In this document: one piece after another, positions 23,323-35,730 of the stretch | Layout: every line of letters begins with the position of its first letter | Numbering within the stretch: the stretch's first letter is position 1 | Source of the DNA: Eutypella sp. D-1 | Lineage: Eukaryota; Ascomycota; Sordariomycetes; Xylariales; Diatrypaceae | DNA length: 64,000 nucleotides | Direction: 5' to 3' | NCBI GenBank assembly: GCA_023313575.1 | Contig: JAJTTP010000003.1 | Span: 1-64,000 of the forward strand | Notes under the pieces: generated by a model | Seen by the model: only the letters and a program-made list of their open reading frames with translations | The model's database searches: none | Told to the model about the DNA's origin: nothing | Translations under genes and position numbers: made by a program

Positions 23323-25612
23323 TTAGACGGGCGGCAAAGGCCACGACCTGAACAAATCGACGGGTCCCTCGACATCGTCCCAGTCCTCATCCCCATAATC
23401 CGCCCTCTTCCCCCGCGCGCCCGAGTCTGAACCGGCGCCCGAAAACGGTCTCGGATCCCGCATCCAAGGGTCGTACTCGGTGGAACACCGCGTGCCAGTG
23501 GGAGGCACGCGGCCCGTGGCGAGGTATTCGCGCAATCGGAGACGCATGCACTTGCTGGGGACCGTGGACCCGCAGTGGCCCACGGCATCGACCTCGACGA
23601 CCGCGGACCCCGGGTGCGCTGCCGACATGGCGTACGCGTTGCGTAGGGGCGTGACGGGGTCCAGGCGAGACGTCACGAAGAGAAGCGGGGCCTGTGGCCG
23701 GTGTGAGTCGTTGTGCTTCTTCTGCATCTCTTCGTCCTGGTACTGCGGGAGGGGGAGTGGAACTGGCATCCGGCCCGCCGCAGGGGGTGGCTTATAAGGG
23801 AGGGAGAAATTGACGGGAGCCGGCGTGGAGAAAGGTCCTGTGAACCGCCAGGCCGGACGCACGGCCCATCCGGAACACTCGAAGCGCAGCGCGGCCCAGT
23901 AGGGGCCGAGAGTGGGGCTCTGACGGGTGAGCTCGCGCACATATGCCGCGAGGTCGGCGGCGGACATGCGGGCGTTGGCAGCGTCGCCGTCCGCGCACTT
24001 GATGGCGTGCGCGGCGTCCAGTACGCTGCCCGGCTCGGCCACCGATCCGTTACGCGGTGTCGAGCCCGGCGGCGGGCACTCACGCTTCGGCCCTCGGGTG
24101 GTCTGGTCTATCATCTTCAGAACCATGCGGAAATCCCCCTCGTCCACAGCATTCGCGAGCACCTGGGCCAACAGCGGGTACTTCCTCGCATTGTACACGG
24201 GCATCCGGAATGCCGAGAGTACCTCATACCCACCCACGATGTCGGTGCGGTGCGGGCCGACGACGCTGACAGGCCGTTCGTCCAGCTCGCGCACGAGATC
24301 ATCGACGCGCGCCTTCATGTCCGTCCAGTCATTGTCTGATGGTCGGCGCAGCGCGCAATAGTCCCCACCCACTTCATAACAGGACTTGTAGAAGTGCTCT
24401 ACAATCTTTTCAGTGTCTTGGAGGTTGGTCAGCCACTCCTGGAACCGTGTCAGCTATAGCTCTTCGGACGAATGCAGTACGCTAAGTATTATATGGTGTA
24501 TGATTGCGCCGGTGGCAACACAGCTAAATGGAGGAATGAATACGTACGCCCTTCATGTAATCGTTGGCGTCCGCGACACCGTCGAGGATCATGCGCCCCA
24601 CGCGCCCGGGGAACATCGATGCAAAAGTGTTGCCGAGGACCGTCCCGTAGGATAAACCCCAATACAGGATTCTAGGCAGCTCATCCTCTTCGTTGTCATC
24701 ATCACCCTGCTTGCTACTCGGCTCTTCACTACGCAGCCCCAGAATCTTCTGTCGAGGCTTGCCACTGCCACTAACAACACTCCTTTCCGTTACGCCACCT
24801 TTTCCTTTCTCCTCTTCCCGCCGTAGTTCGTGAACCTGGTCGAGCATCGCGACCATGTCGCGAGCGACGGAGGCTGTGGACAGAAAGGGGAGCACGGACG
24901 ACGTGTTCCTGTCCCCGTCAGCGATGGTGCGCTTGCAAAGCTGGCCGAATCCCTGGGCGCGGGCATGTTGACGCCTGACGACGTCTATACCGCCGTCCAG
25001 CGGCCCCATGTTGCGCCTCTGCGTCTCCGCGGTGTATCGGGCCTCCTTATCGCCACTGAAGCAGTCCACCTGCGAAGTGTACATCACGCCGCGCGGGTCC
25101 CAGCTCAGTAACTCGTACCTGCGGGCCGGGGTCGTGGTGACGTTATGAGCCTTGTTGTTTCCAGGGGACCGTAGTGGGGTATCCACGATGCTGCGCAGGA
25201 GTTCCCCGGCCGCCAACAAGAACTCGACGCCCGAGGCCCCCGGCCCCCCAGGGTTTACGAAGATAGTGCCGCCAAAGGTGGAGTGAGGCGATGACGAGTT
25301 TGATGCTGAAGTGATGTTGATGTCGTCACCGTCGGTGATGGCGGGGATCTTCATCATGGCGATGGCGACCTGGCGGCCATCGGATGGGTTCGTCCAGTCC
25401 AGCGGCACGAGCAGGCGGGCGCACATGAGGTCGTAGTGGCACGGGTGCCATTTGAGCTTGGCGCTCGGCGTGATGTGTTCCCAGTGGAACCTAGGAGCGC
25501 CAGCAGCGCCGGCCTCCGCGGTCGTCCCGAAGAGAAGTAGTGGGGCCAACAGTAGAGCACCGGCAATGATGCCGGCCTCAAGGCGCAACACAAGCGAAGA
25601 GAGGAGCCGCAT
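23323..25612 (-). CDS. Secreted TAP-like serine peptidase (alpha/beta hydrolase, S33-type tripeptidyl aminopeptidase)
   Basis: Two exons, 25612-24548 and 24438-23323; the 109-bp intron (GTACGT...CCAG, phase 0) joins NDYMKG to EWLTNLQD. 726 aa. The N-terminus has a hydrophobic segment (residues about 9-36, IIAGALLLAPLLLFG) fitting a signal peptide or anchor, then FHWEHITPSAKLKWHPC and LLVPLDWTNP, typical of the family. The oxyanion motif NPGGPGASG and the nucleophile elbow YWGLSYGT (Ser321) are present. The C-terminal TAP-like domain gives TSRLDPVTPLRNA (Asp615) and VDAVGHCGST (His643), completing a triad. Between QVHELRREEE and LPRILYWGLSYG lies an acidic, Lys/Gln-rich insertion of about 50 residues ahead of the nucleophile. 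Relatives release short N-terminal peptides outside the cell or in the vacuole; the substrate here is unknown. The start is the only ATG before the signal-like segment. Confidence 0.9.
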
Positions 25613-28253
25613 TTTGGCGGATGGTCGATAGATTTAACGTAGGGAATTGAATAAGGACTACCTGGATAGCGATACAATAGTATCTTGATATTGTCATAAA
25701 TTATTATTCGTGTAATTTATGGTTATGACCCTCGATGTTATCGCAATAACATCAACAACAATAACACCATCATCATCCGGTGATGATGGCACACCAAGTA
25801 TGAAGTTGGAGGTTGCAAGTTGTGAAGAAGCGAAAAAGTCGAAAAGTATCCATCTCGACCCTTCCTCCTGTTTTCGCCAGTGCTACCCTACTCGAGATTA
25901 GAAAAATAGTCAGGTAGATCCGATCCTCCCCCGGTCGAAGCTGCTATCCTTTCCAATCATGGATCGCACGCAGTAGGAAGTCGCATTGAGGTGCCCCCAT
26001 TAGGCAAGCGGCTATATTACGTGGAGATAGGGCGGTATTTTGTTCATGTTAAAGGCCTCGGGTGCTCCTTACCCCATTCCGTCAATCGTGATTCGGAGGC
26101 ATGGTCCTATATATGCATGGTATGGTGTATGCTAATAGACAAGCCCATGCACTTATCACGGTCAAGTATACTCCTGTCTTCTTGGCATCTTCCTCCCCTC
26201 TACTGACCCCTTAAATCGTTTCCATAGCTCCTAAATACGAATTGTGGCACACTCACAGCGATGGTATCCAGTTCCTGTCAGTCTATGTGTAGATAGACAG
26301 ACATACCTGCGGCAAAGACGGCAGCAATAGCTTTCTCACGGTGCCCATACGAACGCCCAGCCGCCGTTTTGTTGTTTCTGGCAGGAGAATTCGCAGCTAT
26401 CAGTATAGACTCATGTGCAGTGGATATGAAAGCAGGCCGAGATTATAGTTTACCATATGCCATGTACTGGCTCGCGCGCCCGGAGTATGGCAGGCCAGGG
26501 TCCCCTCTTCACACTGAGGCCTCCGTCGTTTGTCAACTGGCTTTCTATTGAGGCCATTCACTTGCTCACTTACCTTCTTGACATGATTAGATAGGAGGAC
26601 ATTGCTCTATGGCCAGACAGACATACGAGCCCTCCCTCCATCCATCCATCCCGGTCGGGGGCATGTAGGCTTTCAGCTGAGCTGAGCACAATAGGACTAT
26701 ATATATATATATGCATAACCACCCCAGCAGTCAACGTCTACATCACCGCCAATCATACCGCACGATGTTTACAAATAAACATCAACAGAGATCACGCACA
26801 CGAGGTAAGATCGGGGCGGCGGGAGAGAAAGAGAGAGGGAAGACGAGGATGATGAGAATGGCTCGGTTATGTATACTTTTTTACATAGACCGGGAATTGA
26901 AAAAGGGGGGGGGGAGGTGTCCCGGTCTCGTCATGATATTCATTTCGTATTTCATTCGTATTTTCATTTCATTTCATTTGTCTTTTTTTTTTCTTTTCTT
27001 TCTCTTTCTTCGAATGAGTACGCAGTATGAAGGAAGTATGGCGCATGAAGAAGTAGTAACGTGGGAGCGGGAGTATGAGGTTTGAAAAAGAAAAGAAAAG
27101 AAAAAAAGGAAAAGGGGTATTGGGTATGTATGTATGGTATGAACGGTAATGGTAACGGTAATGGTAAAATGGTATATGGTTTTGGTTCCAAGGTCTCTCT
27201 TTTTTGTGCAATCCCGGCCTCGGCCTCGGCCTCGCCCGCGCCCGTCCCCGCTTTGTCCTGTCCTGTCCTGCTATGATGCCCTGCTATGCCCTGCCCTGCG
27301 TGCCCACCCCCCTTGGCTTGTTTGCACCCCGTCCGTCCATCCATCCGTCCCACTCTAGCCCAGGCGGATAGATAGCCCCCGCAGCCAGGCCAGAACCGGG
27401 TTCCCCCCTAAATAAGAGTACAAGAAGAGAAGCAAAAGCAACGACAGAGAACACACTCGATGCCTGAACCCACCGCTGGCCATTTTCACCTCCCCTAGCC
27501 GCCCTCCCGACGCCACCGCCGCCGAGCCCCCCGTCCCGTTCCCCCTCCGGGGTGTATAACGCCCTGCCCTTATCCTTTACAGATGTGAAGAACAAGACAA
27601 GAAAAGGAGAAGAAGAATCCCAACGCGCAAAACCCTATACTTGATCATCCGTTCGTTATGCCCCCCTTGCCTCGTCCCAATGCTTCCGCGGGACGTAAAA
27701 AAAGAAAAGAAAATAACTAGAATAACTCCCCGAAACGAGAACAAGAAAGAAAAAGAACCTCCCATGGATATTTTGTATACACTTAAACCTCCCGGGTCCT
27801 GAGAAGTTACTAGTACTTAAAAGACAGCCATTGGCTGGGCTAGCCCCTTGTTTCCTCGTGGCGCCCAAACAGTGCTGACACCCCTCTTACGAGGGCGAAG
27901 CAGACGACATCGATCGTCACCTAGTTGACGCCGTGAAGTCATGTCAAGGACGAGTCATGAGATACTCCCTCGACTGCCCCATCCCAGTCATCGGACTAGC
28001 CAGCTCGTTACGTCCGGATGTGGGCCGCCGAGAAGCAGGTATAGATCCTGTTTCCTTCCCGAGGGGCCGTGTATCCGCCTGGTGAATCCAATGGACGAGG
28101 GCTCGGCAGAGCCGACTTACGCGACCATATGAATGGGTATAATCCGCCATGCCCTCCCTCCCCAGTTCGTAGGTCTCGTAGCTCGTCTTTCGTTATTTGA
28201 TGATAAGTTGTGATTTAGCTCAGCCGCATATCGGTGGTTCGACTCGCATTGAT
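25613..28253. other. 2.6-kb intergenic region
   Basis: Holds the upstream region of the TAP-like peptidase gene and the 3' side of the phosphodiesterase gene. Contains a TA run at 26697-26713, A-rich and T-rich tracts at 26980-27110 and 27590-27760, and C-rich low-complexity sequence at 27220-27360. No supported gene. Confidence 0.6.
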
Positions 28254-31055
28254 TCAGCTTCCACAATCGGGAGCACGGGAGGGCGAGGATCCCTTATTCC
28301 TCCGGAATATATTCAGCGCGTTCATCCTGAACCTGCTCGTCTTTTTCTTCAACGACCTGTCCGGCTTAAGGGTGCTTCCGTTAGAGTCCTCCTCGGACGT
28401 TGCCGTGTCACCGGGCGTCGCCGGGATCGGAATGTTGTAGGCATTCGGCGCTGTAATGGTCGTGGCAGGGACGGTGGCAGGCCTCTCTATCGAATCACGG
28501 CTGACGACACTAGTGCCCTGCGTGCTAGGAGAGAATGGCATTTTACCCGTGGTGGCACTAGTAGCTTGGGACTGCCAATCAGCCGTGCAGGGGGCCGAAC
28601 TGCTCCCCTCGGTCGTTTCGCTACTGCGTTGCTTTCCATTACGCCCCATCACCCTACTTTCGTGTTCGTGAAAAGGATCGCCCTCGATAAAGCTTGTAAC
28701 GCTGCCATAAACCCCAGAAGTACCGTTGACCTCCTTATAGTGTCTTCGCCTGTTCGGTATTTGGGTGGGTTGGTCTGGAGGCGAAGAGCCCGACCTCTTC
28801 AACTCGGCATGGTTTTCCGGCATGTCGCAACGATCCAAGCTGTTGGCTGAACCTTTCCGAGATGGGTCATCTTCGCACTGTATTGCCAGGCTCAGAGATC
28901 GTGGGGAGAGCATACCCTCGGTTAACCGCTTCCGGCGCTCCTCGTCCATGCCCGGTATCTCCTCCACTTGCTTCTCAAAAATGGCTTTGTTCGTCTCGAG
29001 CTCGTCGACCGCGTATTGCATGGTGGGCAGCACATCAGCGACTCCCTGAAATAGCGGGATAGCGAACATGTTCATGAAGCCGAGTTGGGCCTTAACCAAC
29101 GCCATGAACTCTTTATTGGGCTGCGAGACGAGCGAAGACTGTATGCCGATCTCGTTCTCCATAGACGCCTGCCTGGAGAATTCGTCACAGAGGATATACA
29201 TCCACTGCAGAGCTGCATCAAATTTGCGAGCCTACAACCATATTAACAACTAGACATAGGATCGCTTATAGAGCCGTCAAATACCTACCACATTACTGAT
29301 GTCCGCACACTTGATGAGCAGCGCGCAGGCCAACGCCGTCTGCTCCTCAAGCATGCGCCCATTCCAACCCTCCGTAGTGTTGTTCTCGTGTAACCTCTCT
29401 TGAAGGTCACCGAGTTTCTTCATGTAGTCGAAATGTAGACCCATGTCCGTGGCTAGTATTGAGCTGATCATGAGGTTGCGCATCTTGGTATCCTCGAAAG
29501 CTCGTGGCCAATACCTCCGAAGGATCTGCGAATACGCTGCGCAATGGAAGGACTCGAGGACGGATCGATCGTTGTACAATTGCGCCAGCGGCGCATTTAA
29601 GACAATGAGGAAGCCGTTGTTCACCCCGGGATGACCCACATCGTGCCCAATCGCACTGATGAGCAGGGTCAAAGATTGAAACGGCTTGAGCAATGCAGCT
29701 AGGGGCGATTTTGGTGTCGGGCTGCCTTCGTGTGGGGACTTTCCGTCCGGCGAATAAGGTGGTAGGGCACCGATATGCACCAGGAAGTTGAAAGTTGCCT
29801 GTAGCACGTCAATAGCGTGGCGGAAGTTGTGATATGGTACGAAAGTGTTGTAGGCTGCGCGACAGGCGACAAGGAACGCTGTCATTTGGTCTGGTGTACG
29901 GTCGTTAGTTCAGACTCAGCGGAGGCCAATTTTGAAACCCGATGCAGATTGCGCGATAACTTACCTGTTGGTATTCGCCATGGCTCTAGCTCTGGCATGG
30001 AGAGTGCGTGCTTAAACATCATACTGGCAGCCAGGAGCAGCGAATCATCGCAGAAATCGTGAGCGGAAAAATGCCACTTGCCCACTGCCCTTGCGATTTC
30101 AGCCCTACGCTCGGACGAGACATTGACCTTCACACCCCCAATATGCGCTTCGCTTTCGTTGCCCAGTTGGCATATGCCATTCATCAATCCGGACACCATA
30201 GCCTCTCTTAGGTAAGAGAACGGCTTCTCCTCGTGGACACCGACCCATGAACGTTTTCGACCTCTCCGAATCTCAAGATAGGATTGCTGCTCTTTCGCGG
30301 CCTTCTTATGAGCCCGATAAGCATGAACCTCGAGACTGGTTAATGTTTTGATGTGTAACGGGCTTGCCATGACGTCGATTGCGCCCGAGTCCAGACACTT
30401 TCTCAGAAGCGCGCGATTTGTCAGGGTTCCATTAGCTTCTGGGTCAGGTTTCTCCGAAAGGTAGTTGGCATAAGCAAGCCTGTTCTTTTCGTTGCTCGTC
30501 CCATTGTCCGCGGGCGGGCTTTGTAGCAAAGGGAAGCTGACAATTGGAATCGGCACTACCAGCCTCGAAAGGTTTCTCAGGTGGGTTTCGTAAACAATGC
30601 GTTCTAAGAGTTTTAGCCCATACAGATCTTCCTCAGGTATACTCTCCGCCCGCTCATCTTCCCAAGGACGAGAATGAGGGGAATGGTCGCGTGATGCCGG
30701 TGTTTCGAAGACTTGTTCGTCGTAGGGTGTATCTATAAGTACAATAGTAGGATTCAACTCGACCAAGGAGTTATCGTGTAAGTGGAAAAGTTTGGATAAG
30801 CAGGTGAGTCCATTGGAGCAGACATGAACTTGAGTGGGTGTCAGCTACGGTCCGTCCGCATCACGGCTCTCTCGTCCATCTCCAAGATTGCGACTCACCC
30901 GCACCAAAGGCATTTACGAGAAGGTCAAGGTTATTTCCAAGTTCGCCGGTCTCGCTTACTTCGGAGTCCGAATCGGTTCCATTCGCGGCTTCATAAACTC
31001 TATCCTGATGCGCACTGCGATCAACATAGATGACGTTGCATTTTGCGCTATCCAT
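28254..31055 (-). CDS. pdeH: High-affinity 3',5'-cyclic-nucleotide phosphodiesterase (class I PDE)
   Basis: Four exons: 31055-30899, 30828-29965, 29890-29289 and 29231-28254 (introns 70, 74 and 57 bp), 866 aa. It begins MDSAKCNVIYVDRSAHQDRV, the usual N-terminus of fungal PdeH/yeast PDE2-type enzymes. The class I signature is clear: YHNFRHAIDVLQ (His361 is the expected proton donor, His365 a metal ligand), GHDVGHPGVNN (His423, Asp424 metal ligands) and LIKCADISNV further on. The C-terminal 250 residues (after EEIPGMDEERRKRL) are Ser/Pro-rich and disordered, ending with a basic segment KKKTSRFRMNALNIFRRN. Known enzymes hydrolyse cAMP with high affinity and set cAMP-PKA signalling, which in plant-associated fungi controls conidiation and appressorium formation. 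The first intron has a good CTGAC branch point. The short first exon was found by frame continuity (residues GAG|VHVCSNGLTCL). Confidence 0.93.
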
Positions 31056-31398
31056 AACGGCGAACAATGGCTTCCAGTCTCACGACTGGAGCACTTTCGC
31101 CGTCGAGAGGGAAGGAAAACTTCGTGTCGCAATGCGTTCTTCAATGACAGTGGGTCGTCTAAGTTGGATATGGGGGGTTTAGGGAGAAGCGCGAAATGAC
31201 AGGCACCCAACGCGAATTACAGGGCACGTTGGAACCAACGGTCCAAGCCTGTAGAGCGCGTCGTCCGATGAGGGTCTACTTTCTAAATGAGACGATGGCT
31301 GTAAGAAGAAAAAGAACAAAAACAAGATCCACACACGACAAAGGCAGGCGGCGTGTCAGTGTTGGTGTCAAGTGCCAGGTGTCGTCGTTATCGTTGTC

Positions 31399-31423
31399 GG
31401 CGTCGGCGTCGGCGTCGGCGTCG
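31399..31423. repeat. (GGCGTC)4 repeat
   Basis: Four tandem GGCGTC units in the phosphodiesterase upstream region. Confidence 0.9.
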
Positions 31424-32966
31424 CTGTCGTCCTCGAAATAAGACAAGACTTGGCGCGATGTCTCTAGACCGGGTCGAAGATAAGGGCAGGAAATGTACAA
31501 CTGTCAACCCATGCACATCGAAATAGTCTTACGTATGCGCGACAGTAAAAGCACGGACTATTCGAAAGATGGTGCCCCTCGGGTGGTTTGTCGTCGCACA
31601 AATGCTGTAATAATTTGGTGGCATGGGATTATCTTCGCTCGACTCGGGTTGGATTAAACGGTGGCGCGATGTCGTGTGCGTACGTGTATGCGTACGATTT
31701 GATTTGATTTTTTGTCTTTCTCTTTCCTCTTCTCTTTCCTCCTCCTTTTCCGAATCTCTTCCTCTCCCCTCCTCAACTCGTCCTGTCCCGTCGTGGTAGA
31801 CCTAGCCAAAGGCAATGGGAACGGTGCGGCTTTCGGTCCACAGGAATATCCCGCGAAAGGGCCAGTGTAATGGCTATGAGGGTAAGCTATAAATTTATGG
31901 GAGTCGAAACGTGACGGAGGTCGTGGAGGGCATGGCGATGTATATGGGTGAGTAAGTGAGTGCGTAAGTACGTGCTTTTGGTTGATTGGGAGGGAGGCGA
32001 TGTGACGTGATGTGATGCGAATGGAACGAAATGTATAAGGGGGGGGAGTGAGGGGGCTGCAGATTACAGGTTGCAGATTACAAGATGCAAGTCGGAAGTT
32101 GGACGTTGCAAGTTGCAAGTTCCAAATGTTGTCGAAATATGAAAGTCAGCACATCCGTTGCAAAAGAAAGGAAGAAGAAGAAAATAAAAAGACCCTGAAT
32201 TAAAGACCCCTAAAGCAATGCGATGTGCGACGAGCGATGTGCGTGCCGTGCGATATGCTATGCGATGCGATGCGCGGCGACTTTGCAGGTCCGGGGGACG
32301 GCTGGGGGCTTATTATTTCTGACGGGTAGTAGTCTGGTAGTTGTATATGAAGCGAAGCGGATATCGAAATGTCGAGGGAAGCGTCCCGAGTGTCTTTCTT
32401 TTCGAGTTCCTGTTCAGGTCCCTTAATCGAAATTCCTAGCAACTTGGCAACTGGCGAACTGGCAACGCGGCAATGTCGTCGGTAAGTGGGCCAAATCAAC
32501 CTTGAAGGACAAGACAAGAAAGACGAGTCAAGGTAGACGAATGGATTATGTTATGTATTATGTATCCGTATTAACTAGAGCCAAGTCAGATCTAAGGCGA
32601 GAAGGGATGGTCAAGGGTTTATAAATTTGTATAAGTATACAAATGAGTGAGTATACAAATGGATTAGGACGCGGCATACATGTATATGTGTGTTAGGTAC
32701 CTAAGGTGAGTTAGGAGGTTCCAAGGTAAGTATTTACTACATATGTATGTAAAATGGGTTGATATAGGTAAGTAAGTAAGAGAGTTAAGTAATTCCCCAA
32801 GTGTTATTAGGAGGTTTCTTAGGTTAGAAGTTTTTGAGAGATTGGTGAAAGTTTGGAAGGTTTTTTTGGGGGGGGGGAGAGGTATCAGAAAGTATCATCC
32901 ATGGAGAAATGGGATGGCAAATACCTAATGTATGGGATGTGATGGGTAAAATGGGATAGGTAGAAT

Positions 32967-32998
32967 GGGATCTTGGGATCTTGGGATCTTGGGATCTT
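32967..32998. repeat. (GGGATCTT)4 minisatellite
   Basis: Four perfect copies of an 8-bp unit, 32 bp in all. Confidence 0.95.
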
Positions 32999-33033
32999 AG
33001 GATGAGATGGTTGGGTGCACGCACGCATTAGAT

Positions 33034-33051
33034 GCAGCAGCAGCAGCAGCA
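33034..33051. repeat. (GCA)6 microsatellite
   Basis: Six tandem GCA units, then a TAG-interrupted continuation. Confidence 0.9.
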
Positions 33052-35610
33052 GTAGCAGACATCTGATAAAATGGAGAAAGAATTACAGACGGGGAGAGGG
33101 GGGTGGAAGCGAGCGATGGATGGATAGACAAATACATAAGGCAAGATGAGTGCAAAACGGATAATCCAAGTAGACGAAGTTCTAGACGAAGACAAGAAGA
33201 AAGATACGACCAGAGCTGAAAATCGAAAATTACATAAAGACTGTTAGGTAAGGGCAAAAGATACAGTCAATAAGGTAGGAAAGGTTAAGTACCTTAGGGC
33301 TGTATCATCTGCTGAGGTATACGAAGTACAGGATGTGTCTATTCATAGAGGTCATAGATAAATTAAACATGGGACGCAGGTGTAGATACATATCTAGGTA
33401 CACGGGTACATGGCAAAATACAGGTTAACTCTACCTAGGTACCTTGTAGAGACGTAGATAAGTACCTAGGTATATCTACCTTCTACCTAGGGTAATGTAG
33501 GTACGGGAACGCATTGGCACATACATAAGTACCTAACATTAGGTACCTTACAGCTCTAGCTACCAGGGTAGATTCAAATACAGTAATTGTATCAATCGAT
33601 GACTACATTACGTGTATATATAAATATAATAAGCACGTCTCAATACCTGTACACGTGTGGATTTGTGGGTGCTGGCCGAGTTCTGGTGGAGGTCCAAGGT
33701 GGACTGTGGGCGGTGGACAGCGGACAGTAGACAATGAACAATAAACTGAAGATCGCGGAATCTGTCTTTATTGGGGGAGGGCCCGGAGAGGGGGGAGAAG
33801 GGCTTTGGGGTGATTCGGGGGGGGTAGATGTGCAGTTTTGCGACGAAATGAGTTGATAAAAAGAAAGTTTTGTCCTACTAAGTAACAGCAGCCTGGTAGA
33901 CGCAAGCCTGGATAGGTAGTCATCACCGGCACCTCCTCCCTACATGAAGAATAGCTGGATATGGGGAGGGAGGAACGGCAGCAAATCGAGGGTTATCGGG
34001 TCTAGTACGTAGTACGTACGTATGTGCCACAACATGTACTACAATCATGGATACTATCCATACCTAGATAGTACTTATGCACCTAAGTATGTAGGGGCGT
34101 CGGGGTGTCGGGGTGTCAGGGCATCCCCCAGGGTCAGCCAGACGTTACAGGGGTTACGAAGAAGATGCGCTGCACTGCCCATTAATAATACAAACTTGGG
34201 TCCCAATATTGTGTCCACTTTGGCAGTAGCAACAGCAGCAGTAGCCCCTGTGCAGGAAGGACCGGTACACACACACATATATATATATATAGCTAGGTAG
34301 GTACTTATCACGATGCAATTGGAGTACTAAGATCGAGAAGTGAGGTCTCCTCTGAATCAGCACGACCTCGATTTAGTTGTATATAAGGCGCGAAGTATAA
34401 ATAGAGAGATCTATAGTCAATTTTCCCGATCCCCTGACGAGATATCAGAGATGAGTTAGGGGGTTGAGACGGCTTTAACGCCTTGGCGACCGCGGAGAAA
34501 AAAAAGGTAAAAGGCAATTCGAGAGTCCGGTTAGAGGTTCCTTGCACATTGCTACCTACATACAAGGTAGACAGAGACTAGTCTTGCTACGATACTGAAC
34601 TCGACTATGTATTGGCAGAAGTATATTATATAAATGTTGTAGAATCGCATTGACGGCGTCGGGTCGGGTAAAGTCGAGGAGACTGTGTTTTGGAACGAGG
34701 TTAAAGTGAGAAAAAGTATATCAGTCGCTACCAGCCACCGTAAATAATATTTCACACAGTCGGAGACCGCGATGGAAAGGAGGGAATGGTGATGATACTC
34801 AAAGCAGTTGTTTATCTCTGGTTATCAAGTAGTTGACAGTCTAATGACTCGATCGCCTCATTACAAGGTTTGTCGTGATCCATACGAGAAGTCACGCTAA
34901 CAACATTTTTTGTTAGGGGGCACGAACAGGGGGGCTGGGAGGTTAAAATAAACAAAAAAAAAACGACGAAGAAATCATGGAGGAACCTCGGTGGTCGTAG
35001 TCCCGGTCCGTGTGGATCAAAGGCAAGAAGGAAACAAGGGGAGGAGCAAAAGACCAAAAAACCCTAATAAGATATCCACCTGATATGCATGGTGCTTGTG
35101 CTTATTTAGTAGTTCGAACTTAACCTAGGTACTTAGAAAGGTACATAACGTAGATGCGTTGCGCCATGCAGGACACGGTTCACAAGAGGGCTTCCAACCG
35201 CCTTCGAGAAGACGAATCGAAGCCTAGCAACCTGGAAACCTTGGATCGAACGGTCGGGAGGTGGGGAAGATGTGTGGGTCCGGTGGGATTACTAGCAGCC
35301 ATTTAGGGGACAGTAATTCAGCCCTCCTGGTCCATCTACAAGCTTGTAGGCCTCGAAAAAGGAAAGAGATCTGTCGCTGATTGGTCCATTTTTGAGTCTA
35401 AAGCCTAACACACCTTACAAGTAATCGACTAACTGGACGAAGCTAGGGAATTAAGCTATACTACCCTAATAAAGAGCTAATGTAACCCTATATGTACTAG
35501 ATAGATACTGTACATACCTATCTCGAGCAGGTACCTACCCAGTTTGTATATGTGTAGACTCAGTAACCCCACTTCACAGCGGGTCGGAAGCAACAGTGCC
35601 CTGAAGTCAT

Positions 35611-35730
35611 CAGCAGGAAGGGCAGGGCAGGAAGGGCAGGAAGGGCAGGAAGGGTAGTAGAAAGGGCAGGAAGGGTAGTAGAAAGGGCAGGCTGGAAGGT
35701 GGAGAGATGGCTGGCAGGCTGGCAGGCTGG
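35611..35730. repeat. GGCAGGAA-type minisatellite
   Basis: Imperfect tandem units of AAGGGCAGG / AAGGGTAGTAG / GGCAGGCT over about 120 bp. Confidence 0.8.

Noticed and set aside
28216..28245. TAGCTCAG followed by GGTTCGACTC, resembling tRNA A and B boxes
   Set aside because: The spacing is only about 19 nt and no acceptor or anticodon stem can be formed; it lies in the 3' region of the phosphodiesterase gene.
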